DNA from: JBFWRK01 sp050248955
Lineage (GTDB): Bacteria; Actinomycetota; Acidimicrobiia; Acidimicrobiales; Ilumatobacteraceae
Length of the DNA stretch: 49,871 nucleotides
Assembly (NCBI GenBank): GCA_050248955.1
Contig: JBFWRK010000025.1
Coordinates: 1 to 49,871 of the forward strand
Reading direction: 5' to 3'
This document shows positions 39,833 to 48,937 of the stretch, one piece after another. The notes beneath the pieces were generated by a model. That model was not told where the DNA came from, made no database searches, and saw only the letters and a program-made list of their open reading frames with translations. Each line of letters starts with the position of its first letter. The stretch's first letter is position 1. The translations under genes were made by a program, and so were the position numbers.

Positions 39833-41260
39833 ATGGTCGAGCTCTTCGAAGACCGCATGAACCAGTCCGACACGACGCTGTGGCGGATCGAGCGCGACCC
39901 GGAGCTGCGAACCACGATCCTCGGGATGTCGTTGTTCGACCGAACTCCTGACTGGACGCAGTTGCGGGAGCGCATCGAGGCGGTCACGTGGGAGATCCCA
40001 CGCCTGCGACAGAAGGTCGCTGCGGCACCGTTCGGGATCGGTCCTCCCCGCTGGGTACCCGATCCGGCGTTCGATCTCGACTACCACCTGCGCCGGATCG
40101 TGGCGCCGGAGCCGGGTGATCTGCAGACGCTCCTCGCGCTGGGCGGGCCGATCGTGATGGCCGCCTTCGACCGTGACCGTCCGCTGTGGGAGTTCACCTT
40201 CGTGGAAGGACTCGCCGACGGGAAGTCGGCGCTCCTGCAGAAGATCCACCACTGCGCCACCGACGGCGTCGGAGCGATCCGCATGGCACAGCTGCTGTTC
40301 GACGAGCACGAGCAGGAGCACGCACCCGGCGACGCTGCCGCGCAGCAGGGAGCGCCTCGTGAGCGGCCCCGGTCGAGCACCGTGCAGGTCGTCGCCGACA
40401 ACCTCGCCGACCAGGCTCGGGACGCTGCCCGGCTCGCCGGTTGGTCGATGACCGCCGTGCCCAAGGCCGCCAGCGCAGCCATGCTGCACCCGGCTCGAGC
40501 TGCGTCGGACGCGGCGCGCACGGCCCGATCGATCATCAAGCTCGTCCGGCCCGCCCGCACACCGCTGTCGTCGGTCATGAACGGCCGGGGCCTCTCCCGC
40601 CGCCTCGCCGCGATGGAGATCTCACTCGACGAGCTGAGAGCAGCCGGGCACGCCGGTGGCGGCACGATGAACGACGCGTTCCTCGCAGCGCTGACAGGAG
40701 GGATGCGCCACTACCACGTGCTGCACGGAGTCGAGCCGGACCACGTGCGGGTGACGATGCCGATCAACCTTCGGAAGAGCGACCACGACACCATCGGCAA
40801 CAACCGCTTCACACCGGCGCGCTTCGCGCTTCCGATCGATGTGACCGATCCCCTGCTGCGGATGAAGCAGCTCGGCGCGCTCGCTCGTTCGTGGCAGCAC
40901 GAGCCGGGCCTCAAGTACACCGACATCGTGGCGGGTGTGCTCAACGCGCTGCCCGAACCGATGACCGCGGCTGCGCTCGGCTCGATGCTCAAGGCGATCG
41001 ACTTCGTCGCCACCAACGTCCCCGGCCTCGTCGGGCCGGCACATCTCGCGGGCGCAGCCATCGAGCGGCAGTTCGCGTTTGCGCCGACGTCCGGCTCGGC
41101 GTTCAGCGTCGCACTCCTCTCGCACCTCGACGTGTGCACCGTCGGGATGTTGATCGACATCTCCGCCGTCCGCGACCCGGATGTCCTCGCCTCGTGCATG
41201 GCCGACGGGTTCGAGGAGGTCCTCGCCGTCGGCCGGCCCGTGCGCTCACGCCGTCGGTAG
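39833..41260 (+). CDS. Wax ester synthase / diacylglycerol acyltransferase (WS/DGAT)
   Basis: A 475-residue bifunctional acyltransferase that makes triacylglycerol or wax esters from acyl-CoA. The acyltransferase motif H-H-x3-D-G is in LLQKIHHCATDGVGAIRM at about residues 135-145. The N-terminus RMNQSDTTLWRIERDPELRTTILG and the C-terminal SNVPG-like block (VATNVPGL, FAPTSGSAFSVALLSHLDVCTVGMLID) are typical of the Tgs family. ATG 39833 is preceded by AAGGGG. A DosR-like palindrome 60 bp upstream recalls tgs1 of mycobacteria, which is hypoxia-induced. Confidence 0.93.
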   Translation: MVELFEDRMNQSDTTLWRIERDPELRTTILGMSLFDRTPDWTQLRERIEAVTWEIPRLRQKVAAAPFGIGPPRWVPDPAFDLDYHLRRIVAPEPGDLQTLLALGGPIVMAAFDRDRPLWEFTFVEGLADGKSALLQKIHHCATDGVGAIRMAQLLFDEHEQEHAPGDAAAQQGAPRERPRSSTVQVVADNLADQARDAARLAGWSMTAVPKAASAAMLHPARAASDAARTARSIIKLVRPARTPLSSVMNGRGLSRRLAAMEISLDELRAAGHAGGGTMNDAFLAALTGGMRHYHVLHGVEPDHVRVTMPINLRKSDHDTIGNNRFTPARFALPIDVTDPLLRMKQLGALARSWQHEPGLKYTDIVAGVLNALPEPMTAAALGSMLKAIDFVATNVPGLVGPAHLAGAAIERQFAFAPTSGSAFSVALLSHLDVCTVGMLIDISAVRDPDVLASCMADGFEEVLAVGRPVRSRRR

Positions 41261-41264
41261 CCCA

Positions 41265-41351
41265 CCCCGATCTCTGATCATCCCCGGACCCCGGGCGTCC
41301 GTCTGCGAGCACAGATCCGGGGCGAGGACGTCAGCGAGCAGAGATCCGGGG
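41265..41351. repeat. Three dispersed-repeat copies between WS/DGAT and MMPL genes
   Basis: Copies are GATCAGAGATCGGGG (minus, 41265-41279), GAGCACAGATCCGGGG (41307-41322) and GAGCAGAGATCCGGGG (41336-41351). The first and last form an inverted pair around a GC-rich stem at about 41282-41295. They fill the whole convergent gap and may terminate both genes. Confidence 0.6.
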
Positions 41352-41362
41352 ACGCTCCGAAC

Positions 41363-44311
41363 TCAAGCGCCGGCGAGCTCGTCGAGCGTGGCCTGCGGGA
41401 CGCCGCAGGCGAGCGCTGCGGCAGCGATCAGGTCGTTGACCGCCTCCGGCCGCGGCGAGCTGGCGATGCCCATGGCGAGCAGGTCCGCCTCGGGTGTCGT
41501 GCCCACGAGCGTGTCCGCCGCGCAGCGGGCGACGCCAGGATCGACGCCGGCGCCGGTGAGCGTGTCGTAGAACGTGCCGGCGACGAGGCCGGTCGGCTTC
41601 TCGGGCGGCCCGGGAGGCAGCGTCTCGCCGGTCACGACGAGCGTCACGGTGGTGGCTGCGCCCGCCGGCGGCGCGGTCGTGGGTGGTGGCAACGTCGCCG
41701 GCACCTCGGTTCCCGGCACCGTCATCGCGGTGACCGCCTCCGCGGTTTCGGTCCGGACGCTGTCGGCGATCAGGAACACGGCAATCGCCCCGAGGACGAC
41801 GCCGCCGGCCGCGGCGACGAGCCGGCGCCGGCTGAGATCGAGGCGGTGCGGCGTCGCGACCGCGGCCGGGAACCAGCCTCGCTCGTCAGCCCACTTCGCC
41901 AGTGGCGGCACGACGACGAGCGCGCTCAGGACCGCGACCGACACGTTCAACGTGACGACCGCACCGAAGTTCCGCAGCAGCGGCAACGCGGCGAACATCA
42001 GCACCGCGAAACCGCCGATCGTCGTGAGCGCCGATGCGATGAACGCCCGACCGGTGCGCTCCGACGCGAGCGCCGTCGCCTCGCTCGGCGTGAGGCCGGC
42101 GCGACGTCCCTCGACGTACCGACCGGTCAGCAGCGCGGAGAACTCCGCGCAGGTGGCGATCACGAGTGGCCCGCCCACGGTCGTCAACGGGCTGAGCGTG
42201 ATCCCGAGCAGCGAGACGAGCGTCGCCGATCCACCGACTGCCAGGAGGACGGGGACCATCGTCAACGCGGCGCGTGCCAGATCGCCGTAGCGGAAGACCA
42301 GCCATCCAGCGACGAGCAGCAGCGCGACGATCGTCAGCTGCACCCGGTTGGCGGTGAGGTTGTTCAACAAGCCGACACCGACGATCGCGAGGCCGGCCGG
42401 CGTCGCGGCCGCGTTGCTCGGCAGCGCGGCATCCTCCGTCCCCGGCTGCGCGATCGAAACCTCGAGGCGTTCGACGAGGCCGGCGCGCTCCTCCAGCGAC
42501 GACGGACCGACCTGGAAGAGGACCTGCGCGGCGTTGCCGTCGCTGCCGACGAGCAACCGCTGGATGTCGGGCGGCGCAACGGTGTACGCCTCGAGCACGT
42601 CCGTGCCGGTCGGCGGCAACGACGACGTGCCGGGCACCTCGATGAGGTACGACACCGTCGACACGAGGCTCGACGCCTGCACCAGCGTGCCACCTTCGGC
42701 CGTGAGCTCGCGCTCCACGAAGTCGTGGACGAACGCCGCCAACTGATCGGTGAAGATGCCGTTCGCTTCCGTGCCGCTCGTCTCGATGAAGATGCCGAGC
42801 GTCGTCGCGAAGTCGACGTCGTGCTCGAGCTGCCGAGCGTTGCGGATCGTGTCGGTCGACTGGTCGGCCCAGTTGATCGGATCGCTCTCGATCTCGCTGT
42901 CACGCTCGAGGACGAGCCCGGCGATGGGGATCACGACCGCGATCGCGACGAGCGGCACGACTGCTGCTGAGGGCAGGGACCCGAGCCAGTGGAGGATCCG
43001 CTCGGTGACGCCGCTACGGACACTGGTCGTCGGGCGCTTGCGCTCGCGGGCGCCGAGCACGGCGAGCGGGACGACGATCCCCGTGATGAGGAGCATGACG
43101 ATGCCGACTGCGAGCAGCACGCCGAAGTCCTGGATCATCGGGACACGTGAGATCCGCATCACGAGGAACGAGATCACGGCGGAGATCGTCGCGACCGTCA
43201 TCGGTGGTCCGAGCTGGCGCGCCGTCTCACCGAACGGATTCGTCTCGCGGTCGAGCACGCACTCCTCTTCGACGCGGTTGTGGATCTGGATGGCGAACTC
43301 GACACCGACGCCGATCAGGATCGGCAGACCTGCGATCGTGACGAGCGACAGGTCGATGCCGAGGTAGCCGAACACCCCGAAGCCCCACGCGATGCCGACG
43401 AGGACTGCCAGCAAGGGCAGCAGTCGCCAGCGCACCCGGAAGACGATGGCGAGCACGACCAGCATCACGCCGACAGCGATGAGGCCGAGCGTCAGCATCC
43501 CCTTCTGCAGGTAGTCGTTGATGTCGGTGAGGAACGTGGGCGTGCCGGTGACGATCACCTCAGCACCCTCGAACGCCTGTGCGGCAACGGCGTCCTTCAC
43601 GGAGTCGGAGCCGGTGGCGAGCTCGTCGAGCGACGCATTGCCCTTGACGATCGCGATCGCGAGCGCGTGGGTCGTGTCCGGGAAGAAGGTGAGGAGCGGC
43701 TTGCGAATCGAGAGCTCGGCGTCGGCGGGGGGCACCACCTGGCCGTTCTCGCCCTGCGAGAACCCCGTGTTGTCGAAGAGCAGGAACCGCAACCACGCGG
43801 GGTTCGCGAACGATTGCTCACCCGCGGCCGCGAGCCGGGCCAACGTCAGGCCTGCGTCATCCTGACGGAGCGCGGCCGCCGCAGGGTCGGGCTCTCGCGC
43901 GATGGCGCCCGTGAGGATGCGCGTCGCCGCGCCGGACGTGATGAGGTCTTGGGTCCAGCGCAGAGCCGTGACCGGCGTGATGACCGCTTCGAGGCCCTTG
44001 TCCGGTTCGTGCAGCGTCGCATCGAGCTGCTCGAAGCGGGCGAGGTTCTCCTCGGTGAACAGGTCGACCACCGTGCCGCCCTCCGGCACCGTGAACAACA
44101 CCACCATGCTCTCGCCACCGAACAGGTTCTGGTAGCGCTCGTTGTCCTTCGCCTCGGTCGAGTTCTTGTCGATGTAGCTGTCCTGCCCCGTCGCGAAGTC
44201 GAGGCGGGCGAGCCCACCGGCGAGCACTGCGGTGATCACGACGACGAGCACGAGCACCAGCACCGTGCGCTTGGCGACCACCTGCCCGATGCGTGTCCAG
44301 ATCCGGTCCAT
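41363..44311 (-). CDS. RND superfamily transporter, MMPL family
   Basis: A 982-residue protein with two MMPL repeats. An N-terminal helix (VLVLVLVVVITAVLAGGL) is followed by a large periplasmic loop, then the first bundle of helices (GLIAVGVMLVVLAIVFRV, LLPLLAVLVGIAWGFGVFGYLGIDLSLVTIAGLPILIGVGVEFAIQIHNRVEEE, with the GxGVDF-type signature). A second loop, helices and a Pro/Thr-rich C-terminal tail (TVPGTEVPATLPPPTTAPPAG) follow. It starts at ATG 44311 after GAGAGGAG. It exports lipids or hydrophobic metabolites, coupled to protons. A DosR-like box is 74 nt upstream. It is convergent with WS/DGAT. Confidence 0.92.
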   Translation of the reverse strand: MDRIWTRIGQVVAKRTVLVLVLVVVITAVLAGGLARLDFATGQDSYIDKNSTEAKDNERYQNLFGGESMVVLFTVPEGGTVVDLFTEENLARFEQLDATLHEPDKGLEAVITPVTALRWTQDLITSGAATRILTGAIAREPDPAAAALRQDDAGLTLARLAAAGEQSFANPAWLRFLLFDNTGFSQGENGQVVPPADAELSIRKPLLTFFPDTTHALAIAIVKGNASLDELATGSDSVKDAVAAQAFEGAEVIVTGTPTFLTDINDYLQKGMLTLGLIAVGVMLVVLAIVFRVRWRLLPLLAVLVGIAWGFGVFGYLGIDLSLVTIAGLPILIGVGVEFAIQIHNRVEEECVLDRETNPFGETARQLGPPMTVATISAVISFLVMRISRVPMIQDFGVLLAVGIVMLLITGIVVPLAVLGARERKRPTTSVRSGVTERILHWLGSLPSAAVVPLVAIAVVIPIAGLVLERDSEIESDPINWADQSTDTIRNARQLEHDVDFATTLGIFIETSGTEANGIFTDQLAAFVHDFVERELTAEGGTLVQASSLVSTVSYLIEVPGTSSLPPTGTDVLEAYTVAPPDIQRLLVGSDGNAAQVLFQVGPSSLEERAGLVERLEVSIAQPGTEDAALPSNAAATPAGLAIVGVGLLNNLTANRVQLTIVALLLVAGWLVFRYGDLARAALTMVPVLLAVGGSATLVSLLGITLSPLTTVGGPLVIATCAEFSALLTGRYVEGRRAGLTPSEATALASERTGRAFIASALTTIGGFAVLMFAALPLLRNFGAVVTLNVSVAVLSALVVVPPLAKWADERGWFPAAVATPHRLDLSRRRLVAAAGGVVLGAIAVFLIADSVRTETAEAVTAMTVPGTEVPATLPPPTTAPPAGAATTVTLVVTGETLPPGPPEKPTGLVAGTFYDTLTGAGVDPGVARCAADTLVGTTPEADLLAMGIASSPRPEAVNDLIAAAALACGVPQATLDELAGA

Positions 44312-44384
44312 CTCGCTCCTCTCAGGACAGGAGCCGCCGCCGTCGGCCGTCGCTCATGATCGTATGACGAGCGCTCAGGGAGAA

Positions 44385-44398
44385 GGGCCGTTGGTCCC
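44385..44398. promoter_or_regulatory. DosR-type box near the MMPL promoter
   Basis: On the minus strand this reads GGGAC-CAAC-GGCCC, a 5-4-5 palindrome of DosR type, 74 nt upstream of the MMPL start. The neighbouring GH65 gene ends just beyond it (44415). Confidence 0.4.
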
Positions 44399-44414
44399 TC
44401 GGCGATCGGCGAGC

Positions 44415-46805
44415 TCAGGCCGGCAGTTCGACCCTCGGGACGCGACAGCTCGTGCCCGGCTTCACCCGCTGGACGACGCCGTCGAGCTCGATCGGGACTC
44501 CCTCGTCGTCGCCGTCGAGCACGCTCACCGTGCAGCCGTCGTGGTCGAGATCGACGACCATGCGCGACCCGTGCCGCTGGATCCGGAACGTGATGCCTTC
44601 CCACTCGTTCGGGAGGCGAGGCGCGAACTGCAGCGTCGTGCCGGAGTCGTACATGCCGGCGAACCCGTAGACGATCGTTCCCCAGACACCCCCGGCGGAC
44701 GCGATGTGCGCCCCGTCCGAGGTGTTGCCGTGCGTGTCGGCGAGGTCGACGTAGAGCGCCTGACGGAAGTAGTGCACGGCCGCGTCGTCGTAGCCGATCT
44801 GCGCGGCGGCAACTGCTTGCACGCAGGCCGACAACGACGAGTCGCCGGTCGTGATCGGGTCGTAGTAGTCGAAGTTGCGACGCTTCTGCTCGAGCGTGAA
44901 CTGGTCGCCGCGGAGGAACATCGCGAGCACCACATCGGCCTGCTTCAGCACCTGGAACCGGTAGATCACGAGCGGATGGAAGTTCAGCAGCAACGGGAAC
45001 TTCTCAGCGGGCGTGCCCTTGAGGTCCCACACCTCGTGCTGCAGGAACGAATCGTCCTGCGGGTGGATGCCGAGCTCCTCGTCGTACGGCAGGTACATCG
45101 CCTCGGCGGCCTCGATCCACCGGTCGACCTCCGCCGGGTCGAGATGGAGGCGACGCAGCAGGTTCTCGTAGGCCTCGACGTTCGTCTCGGCGAGGAGCTC
45201 GACGACCCTCGACGCGTACCGGAGGTTGAAGCGGGCCATCACGTTCGTGTACAGGTTGTCGTTGACGACGGTCGTGTACTCGTCAGGTCCGGTCACACCA
45301 TGGATGTGGAAGGCGCGCTCGCCGTCCGTCGCGTAGAAGCCGAGGTCCTCCCACAGGCGCGCCGTCTCGACGAGGATCTCCGCGCCCTCGCCGACGAGGA
45401 ACTCGACGTCGCCGCTCGCATCGAGGTAGCGCTTCAGCGCGACCGCGACCGCGGCGTTGATGTGGTACTGCGCGGTGCCTGCCGCATAGTACGCGGATGC
45501 CTCTTCGCCGTTGATCGTCCGCCACGGGTAGAGCGCGCCGACCTGGCTGAGCTCGGTCGCCCTCGCGCGGGCGAGTGGCAGCATGTGCCAGCGGAAGCGC
45601 AGCAAGCGGCGCGCCGTGGTCGGGTTCGTGTAGGCGAGGAACGGGACGACGTAGATCTCCGTGTCCCAGAAGTAGTGACCCTCGTAGCCGGAGCCGGTCA
45701 CGCCCTTCGCGGCGATGCCCTGCTCCTGCGTGCACGCGCTCGCCTGCGCGAGCTGGAAGAGGTTCCATCGCAACGCCTGCTGCGCGTTCTTGTCGCCACG
45801 CAGCTCGACGTCGCTCGACTTCCAGAACTCGTCGAGCCATTCGCGCTGCTCGACGAGCAGCTGCTGCGGTCCGTTGTTCCGAGCACGCGCCAGGGTGCGC
45901 GAACAGCGGTCGGCCAGTTCCTCGGGAGGCACACCTGTGGAGGAGTGGTACGACACGAGCTTCACGACGCGGATCGTCTCACCGGGGGTGGCCTTCACCG
46001 TGATGACGGTCTTCGCGAGATCAGCGGTCGCGGTCGTCTCGACGTCATGTGCGCACGCCGTGTCCACGATGTGCTGATACCCGCATGCCAGCGTCATGCC
46101 GCTGTTCGCACAGCGATACCCGAGCATCGCCTCGCCGAGGCGTTCGCGATGCACCCGAGGCATCAGCACGCGGTGGTTGAACTGCCGCGTCCGTCGAGGA
46201 TCGAGGCCCTCCCCCAAAGCGGCGGCGCTGACGTGGTACTCGTCCTCGCCGTCCTGCCGGTTGAGCAGTTGCGACGAGATCACCACCGGCGCCGTCGAAT
46301 CGAGCAGGGTCACCTCCATCGTCACCATCGCCAGATGGCGATGGACGAGGCTCACCAGGCGGGTGGAGCGCACGTGCACCTGCTTGCCGGCGGGCGTGCG
46401 CCACAAGAGCTCGCGTGTCAGCGTGCCGTCGCGGAAGTCGAGCACGCGCTCGTACTGGGGCAGATCGGCAATGCTCAGCAGCAATGGCTCGTCGTCGACG
46501 AACAGCTTCATCAGCTTCGCGTCGGGCACGTTGACGATCGTCTGACCGGTCTGCGCGAACCCGAACGCCTCCTCGGCGTGCAGGATCTGCCAGGTCTCGT
46601 GGAAGCCGTTCAGGAACGTGCCGTGCGAGTGCGCGACGCGCCCTTCTTCGGGATTGGCGCGCATGCCGATGTAGCCGTTGCCGACGGCGAACAGCGTCTC
46701 GGTGAGACCCAAGTCGTTCGCCGAGTACTCGCGCTCGACGAGCCGCCACGGGTCGACCGGGAAGCGGTACTGCGGCATGCCGTTGGGTGTCACGTCCTTC
46801 TTCAC
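44415..46805 (-). CDS. Glycoside hydrolase/phosphorylase family 65
   Basis: A 796-residue GH65 enzyme (maltose/trehalose/kojibiose phosphorylase or hydrolase type). An N-terminal beta-sandwich (FPVDPWRLVEREYSANDLGLTETLFAVGNGYIGMRANPEEG) precedes the (alpha/alpha)6 barrel with GSGYEGHYFWDTEIYVVPF and the general-acid glutamate in HIHGVTGPDEYTTVVNDNLYTN. The THGNTSDGAHIASAGG segment lies where phosphorylases bind phosphate. The partner gene is a beta-phosphoglucomutase-like HAD, so phosphorolysis to beta-glucose 1-phosphate is the favoured reaction. GTG 46805 overlaps the HAD stop (GTGA). Confidence 0.95.
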   Translation of the reverse strand: MKKDVTPNGMPQYRFPVDPWRLVEREYSANDLGLTETLFAVGNGYIGMRANPEEGRVAHSHGTFLNGFHETWQILHAEEAFGFAQTGQTIVNVPDAKLMKLFVDDEPLLLSIADLPQYERVLDFRDGTLTRELLWRTPAGKQVHVRSTRLVSLVHRHLAMVTMEVTLLDSTAPVVISSQLLNRQDGEDEYHVSAAALGEGLDPRRTRQFNHRVLMPRVHRERLGEAMLGYRCANSGMTLACGYQHIVDTACAHDVETTATADLAKTVITVKATPGETIRVVKLVSYHSSTGVPPEELADRCSRTLARARNNGPQQLLVEQREWLDEFWKSSDVELRGDKNAQQALRWNLFQLAQASACTQEQGIAAKGVTGSGYEGHYFWDTEIYVVPFLAYTNPTTARRLLRFRWHMLPLARARATELSQVGALYPWRTINGEEASAYYAAGTAQYHINAAVAVALKRYLDASGDVEFLVGEGAEILVETARLWEDLGFYATDGERAFHIHGVTGPDEYTTVVNDNLYTNVMARFNLRYASRVVELLAETNVEAYENLLRRLHLDPAEVDRWIEAAEAMYLPYDEELGIHPQDDSFLQHEVWDLKGTPAEKFPLLLNFHPLVIYRFQVLKQADVVLAMFLRGDQFTLEQKRRNFDYYDPITTGDSSLSACVQAVAAAQIGYDDAAVHYFRQALYVDLADTHGNTSDGAHIASAGGVWGTIVYGFAGMYDSGTTLQFAPRLPNEWEGITFRIQRHGSRMVVDLDHDGCTVSVLDGDDEGVPIELDGVVQRVKPGTSCRVPRVELPA

Positions 46806-47575
46806 GCCGAGTCGCCTCCGGGCATCGTCTCGATGAGGTCACCGACCACGAGGTCGGCGCCGTGGTGCAACAACGCTTCCCGCCCGGCACCGCGGTCGAC
46901 GCCGAGCACGAGCGCGAAGCCGCCGGCGCGTCCCGCCGCGACGCCGGACACAGCGTCCTCCACCACGACCGTACGGCCGGGTTCGACGTGCAGCTCGCGA
47001 GCTGCCTCGAGGAACATGTCGGGTGCCGGCTTGCCGGCGAGACCGAGACGAGCGGCGACGTTGCCGTCGACGACGACCACGAACCGCTCGGTCAGGCGCG
47101 CAGCTTCGAGGACGTCCGGAGCGTTGCGCGACGACGAGACGACCGCGACCGCGACCTGCATCGCGTCGAGCCGATCGAGCACCGCAACGGAACCGGGGAA
47201 CGCGTCGATGCCCTCGGAGGCCAGCGACTCACCGAACAACTGGTTCTTGCGGTTGCCGAGCGCGCAGACGGTCGAGTCGCCCGGAGGGTCACTCGGGTCA
47301 CCCTCGGGCAGGACGATGTCCCGGGATTGGAGGAACGACCTCACACCGTCGAAGCGGGGCTTGCCGTCGACGTACGCGTGGTAGTCGTCGACGGTGAACG
47401 GACGCTGCACGGGGTCGGTGACGCCGGCGAGGAACTCGTCGAACATCCGCGTCCATGCTCGGAGGTGCACCTCGGCCGTCGGAGTGAGCACGCCGTCGAG
47501 GTCGAACAGCACGGCGTCGTACTCGTCCCAGCGGACCACGTGGGGGGCGGACGGGCGCTGCGGATCGTGGGCCAT
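46802..47575 (-). CDS. HAD hydrolase, beta-phosphoglucomutase-like
   Basis: A 257-residue HAD protein. Motif I is AVLFDLDGVLTPTAEVH, the cap domain carries FDEFLAGVTDPVQRPFTVDDYHAYVDGKPRFDGV, motif II is VVSSSRNAPDVL, motif III lies at GKPAPDMF and motif IV at VVVEDAVSGVAAGRAGGF. The fused mycobacterial trehalose protein Rv2006 carries the same two activities in one chain. Here the beta-PGM gene is separate and overlaps the GH65 start by 4 nt. The pair would turn disaccharide plus phosphate into glucose and glucose 6-phosphate. Confidence 0.92.
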   Translation of the reverse strand: MAHDPQRPSAPHVVRWDEYDAVLFDLDGVLTPTAEVHLRAWTRMFDEFLAGVTDPVQRPFTVDDYHAYVDGKPRFDGVRSFLQSRDIVLPEGDPSDPPGDSTVCALGNRKNQLFGESLASEGIDAFPGSVAVLDRLDAMQVAVAVVSSSRNAPDVLEAARLTERFVVVVDGNVAARLGLAGKPAPDMFLEAARELHVEPGRTVVVEDAVSGVAAGRAGGFALVLGVDRGAGREALLHHGADLVVGDLIETMPGGDSA

Positions 47576-47705
47576 ACGTGAATCCAGAACCTACTCCTGG
47601 CCGCGGCGCGTCGGCACGCGAGCGATGCGCAGCGCCTGTCGACGAGTGGGGTACGGTCACCGCACATCGGTTGCGCGTTGCGCGATGGTCACCCAGGAGG
47701 GCACC

Positions 47706-48359
47706 GTGAAGCGAAGGACCTTTGACCTGATCCTGATCGTCGGTGGTACCGCGATCGCCATACTGCTCGTCGTACTCGGGGCGGTGATGAAGGACAACGC
47801 GTCGTTCGCGAAGTCATACGTCCGCAACCAGCTCTCGGCGCAGAAGATCACCTTCACACCCGAGGCTTCGCTCAACGACGCCGAGCGCTCCGCCAACTGC
47901 CTCGTGAAGTACGCGGGGACACCGCTCGACAGCGGGAAGAAGGCCGAGTGCTACGCGAACGAGTACATCGCGCTCCACATGCGCGAGAGCGCCGAAGAAG
48001 CCGGCTACGACGGAGCCACCTACGCGACGCTCGGCGCCGCGCAACGCGAAGCCAGGGAGGCCCTGGCCGCGGCAGAGGAGGCCGGCGATCCGACCGAACC
48101 CCTGCAGGCTCGGCTGGACGACGTGAACTCGCTGCGGGACACGATGTTCAGAGGCGAGTCGCTCCGTGGTCTGCTGCTGACCTCGTACGGGTTCAGCGTG
48201 TTCGGCGAGAAGGGCGACCTCGCGGCGACCGTGTGCTTCCTCGCCGCCGCGGTGCTCGCACTCGCAGTGCTCGCCGGGCTTCTCCACTTCTTCCGCACCC
48301 CTGCGGACCGGACGCTGGACGGCGCCGACCGGACCCACGACGAGGTCGCCGTCACGTGA
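47706..48359 (+). CDS. Membrane protein with two transmembrane segments
   Basis: A 217-residue protein. TM1 (ILIVGGTAIAILLVVLGAVM, residues ~9-28) and TM2 (LAATVCFLAAAVLALAVLAGLLHFF, ~173-197) flank an extracytoplasmic region of about 145 residues with two cysteines (SANCLVKYAG, KAECYAN) and a helix rich in Ala/Glu. The GTG at 47706 is chosen because AGGAGG (47695-47700) lies 5 nt before it; the upstream ATG at 47685 lacks an RBS. Such proteins with SYVRNQLSAQKITFTP sequences recur in Acidimicrobiia genomes, but I know no function. Confidence 0.75.
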   Translation: MKRRTFDLILIVGGTAIAILLVVLGAVMKDNASFAKSYVRNQLSAQKITFTPEASLNDAERSANCLVKYAGTPLDSGKKAECYANEYIALHMRESAEEAGYDGATYATLGAAQREAREALAAAEEAGDPTEPLQARLDDVNSLRDTMFRGESLRGLLLTSYGFSVFGEKGDLAATVCFLAAAVLALAVLAGLLHFFRTPADRTLDGADRTHDEVAVT

Positions 48360-48387
48360 GGTGACGGCTCACCAGGAGTGACGTCCG

Positions 48388-48837
48388 CTACGCGGGACAA
48401 GCCGCGGCGCGCTCGTGGATCTCGTCCCACGCAACGGCTGGGATCAACAACCGGACGGCCGGGAAGACATCGTACTCCTCGCGGACGATGTGGGTGTGGA
48501 GTCGCGCCAGCAGCGACGGCGCTCCGGCCGCCATCCCGTCATCGTCGGCGTCGGCGAGCGTGATGAGCGCGTGGTCGATGGCCTCGTGGTCGTCGAGCAG
48601 GCTGCGGACATCGCTGCCATCGGATGCTGCGGCGAGCGCCAGGAACAGCGCCGTCTCCTCGATCTGCGTGTGCCGTGCGAGGAGCGCGGCGAGCCGGTCG
48701 AAGACGTTGCGGGCACTGCCCAGATCGCCGGCACCGATCGCTGCGAGCAGCTCGCCGCCAAGCCGCTCGAGGTGCTCGTGGTCGTGACCCAGCGCGTCGA
48801 TGAGCGGGATCGACCGGCAATCGCAGTAGTCACACAT
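48388..48837 (-). CDS. Hemerythrin-domain protein
   Basis: A 149-residue four-helix-bundle hemerythrin HHE protein. Iron ligands appear as HDHEHLE (helix 1), RHTQIEETALF (helix 2), DDHEAIDH (helix 3) and LHTHIVREEYDVFP (helix 4), the H-H-E-x3-H-E pattern for a di-iron O2/NO site. The N-terminus MCDYCDC carries four cysteines in a row and could bind another metal or act in redox sensing. ATG 48837 is only 36-49 bp from a DosR-like palindrome on the upstream side. Oxygen or NO sensing or storage is likely. Confidence 0.92.
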   Translation of the reverse strand: MCDYCDCRSIPLIDALGHDHEHLERLGGELLAAIGAGDLGSARNVFDRLAALLARHTQIEETALFLALAAASDGSDVRSLLDDHEAIDHALITLADADDDGMAAGAPSLLARLHTHIVREEYDVFPAVRLLIPAVAWDEIHERAAACPA

Positions 48838-48872
48838 GCCGCCACGGTACGGGCGGCCGGGCTGGAACTCCG

Positions 48873-48886
48873 GGGACCTTCGTCCC
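48873..48886. promoter_or_regulatory. DosR-type palindrome GGGAC-CTTC-GTCCC
   Basis: A perfect 5-4-5 palindrome with the DosR/DevR layout, lying between the hemerythrin (ATG 36 bp away) and the divergent radical SAM remnant (ATG 52 bp away). It is the best copy of four in this window. Confidence 0.5.
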
Positions 48887-48937
48887 TACCTCAGGACCTC
48901 CGGCCCTGACCGTCACCGGCCGATCGTGATTGGGTCG

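Noticed and set aside
44232..47384. A 1050-codon plus-strand open frame
   Set aside because: It lies opposite the MMPL/GH65/HAD genes, has low-complexity Arg/Asp/Val composition and no start signal; the minus-strand genes have clear family motifs.
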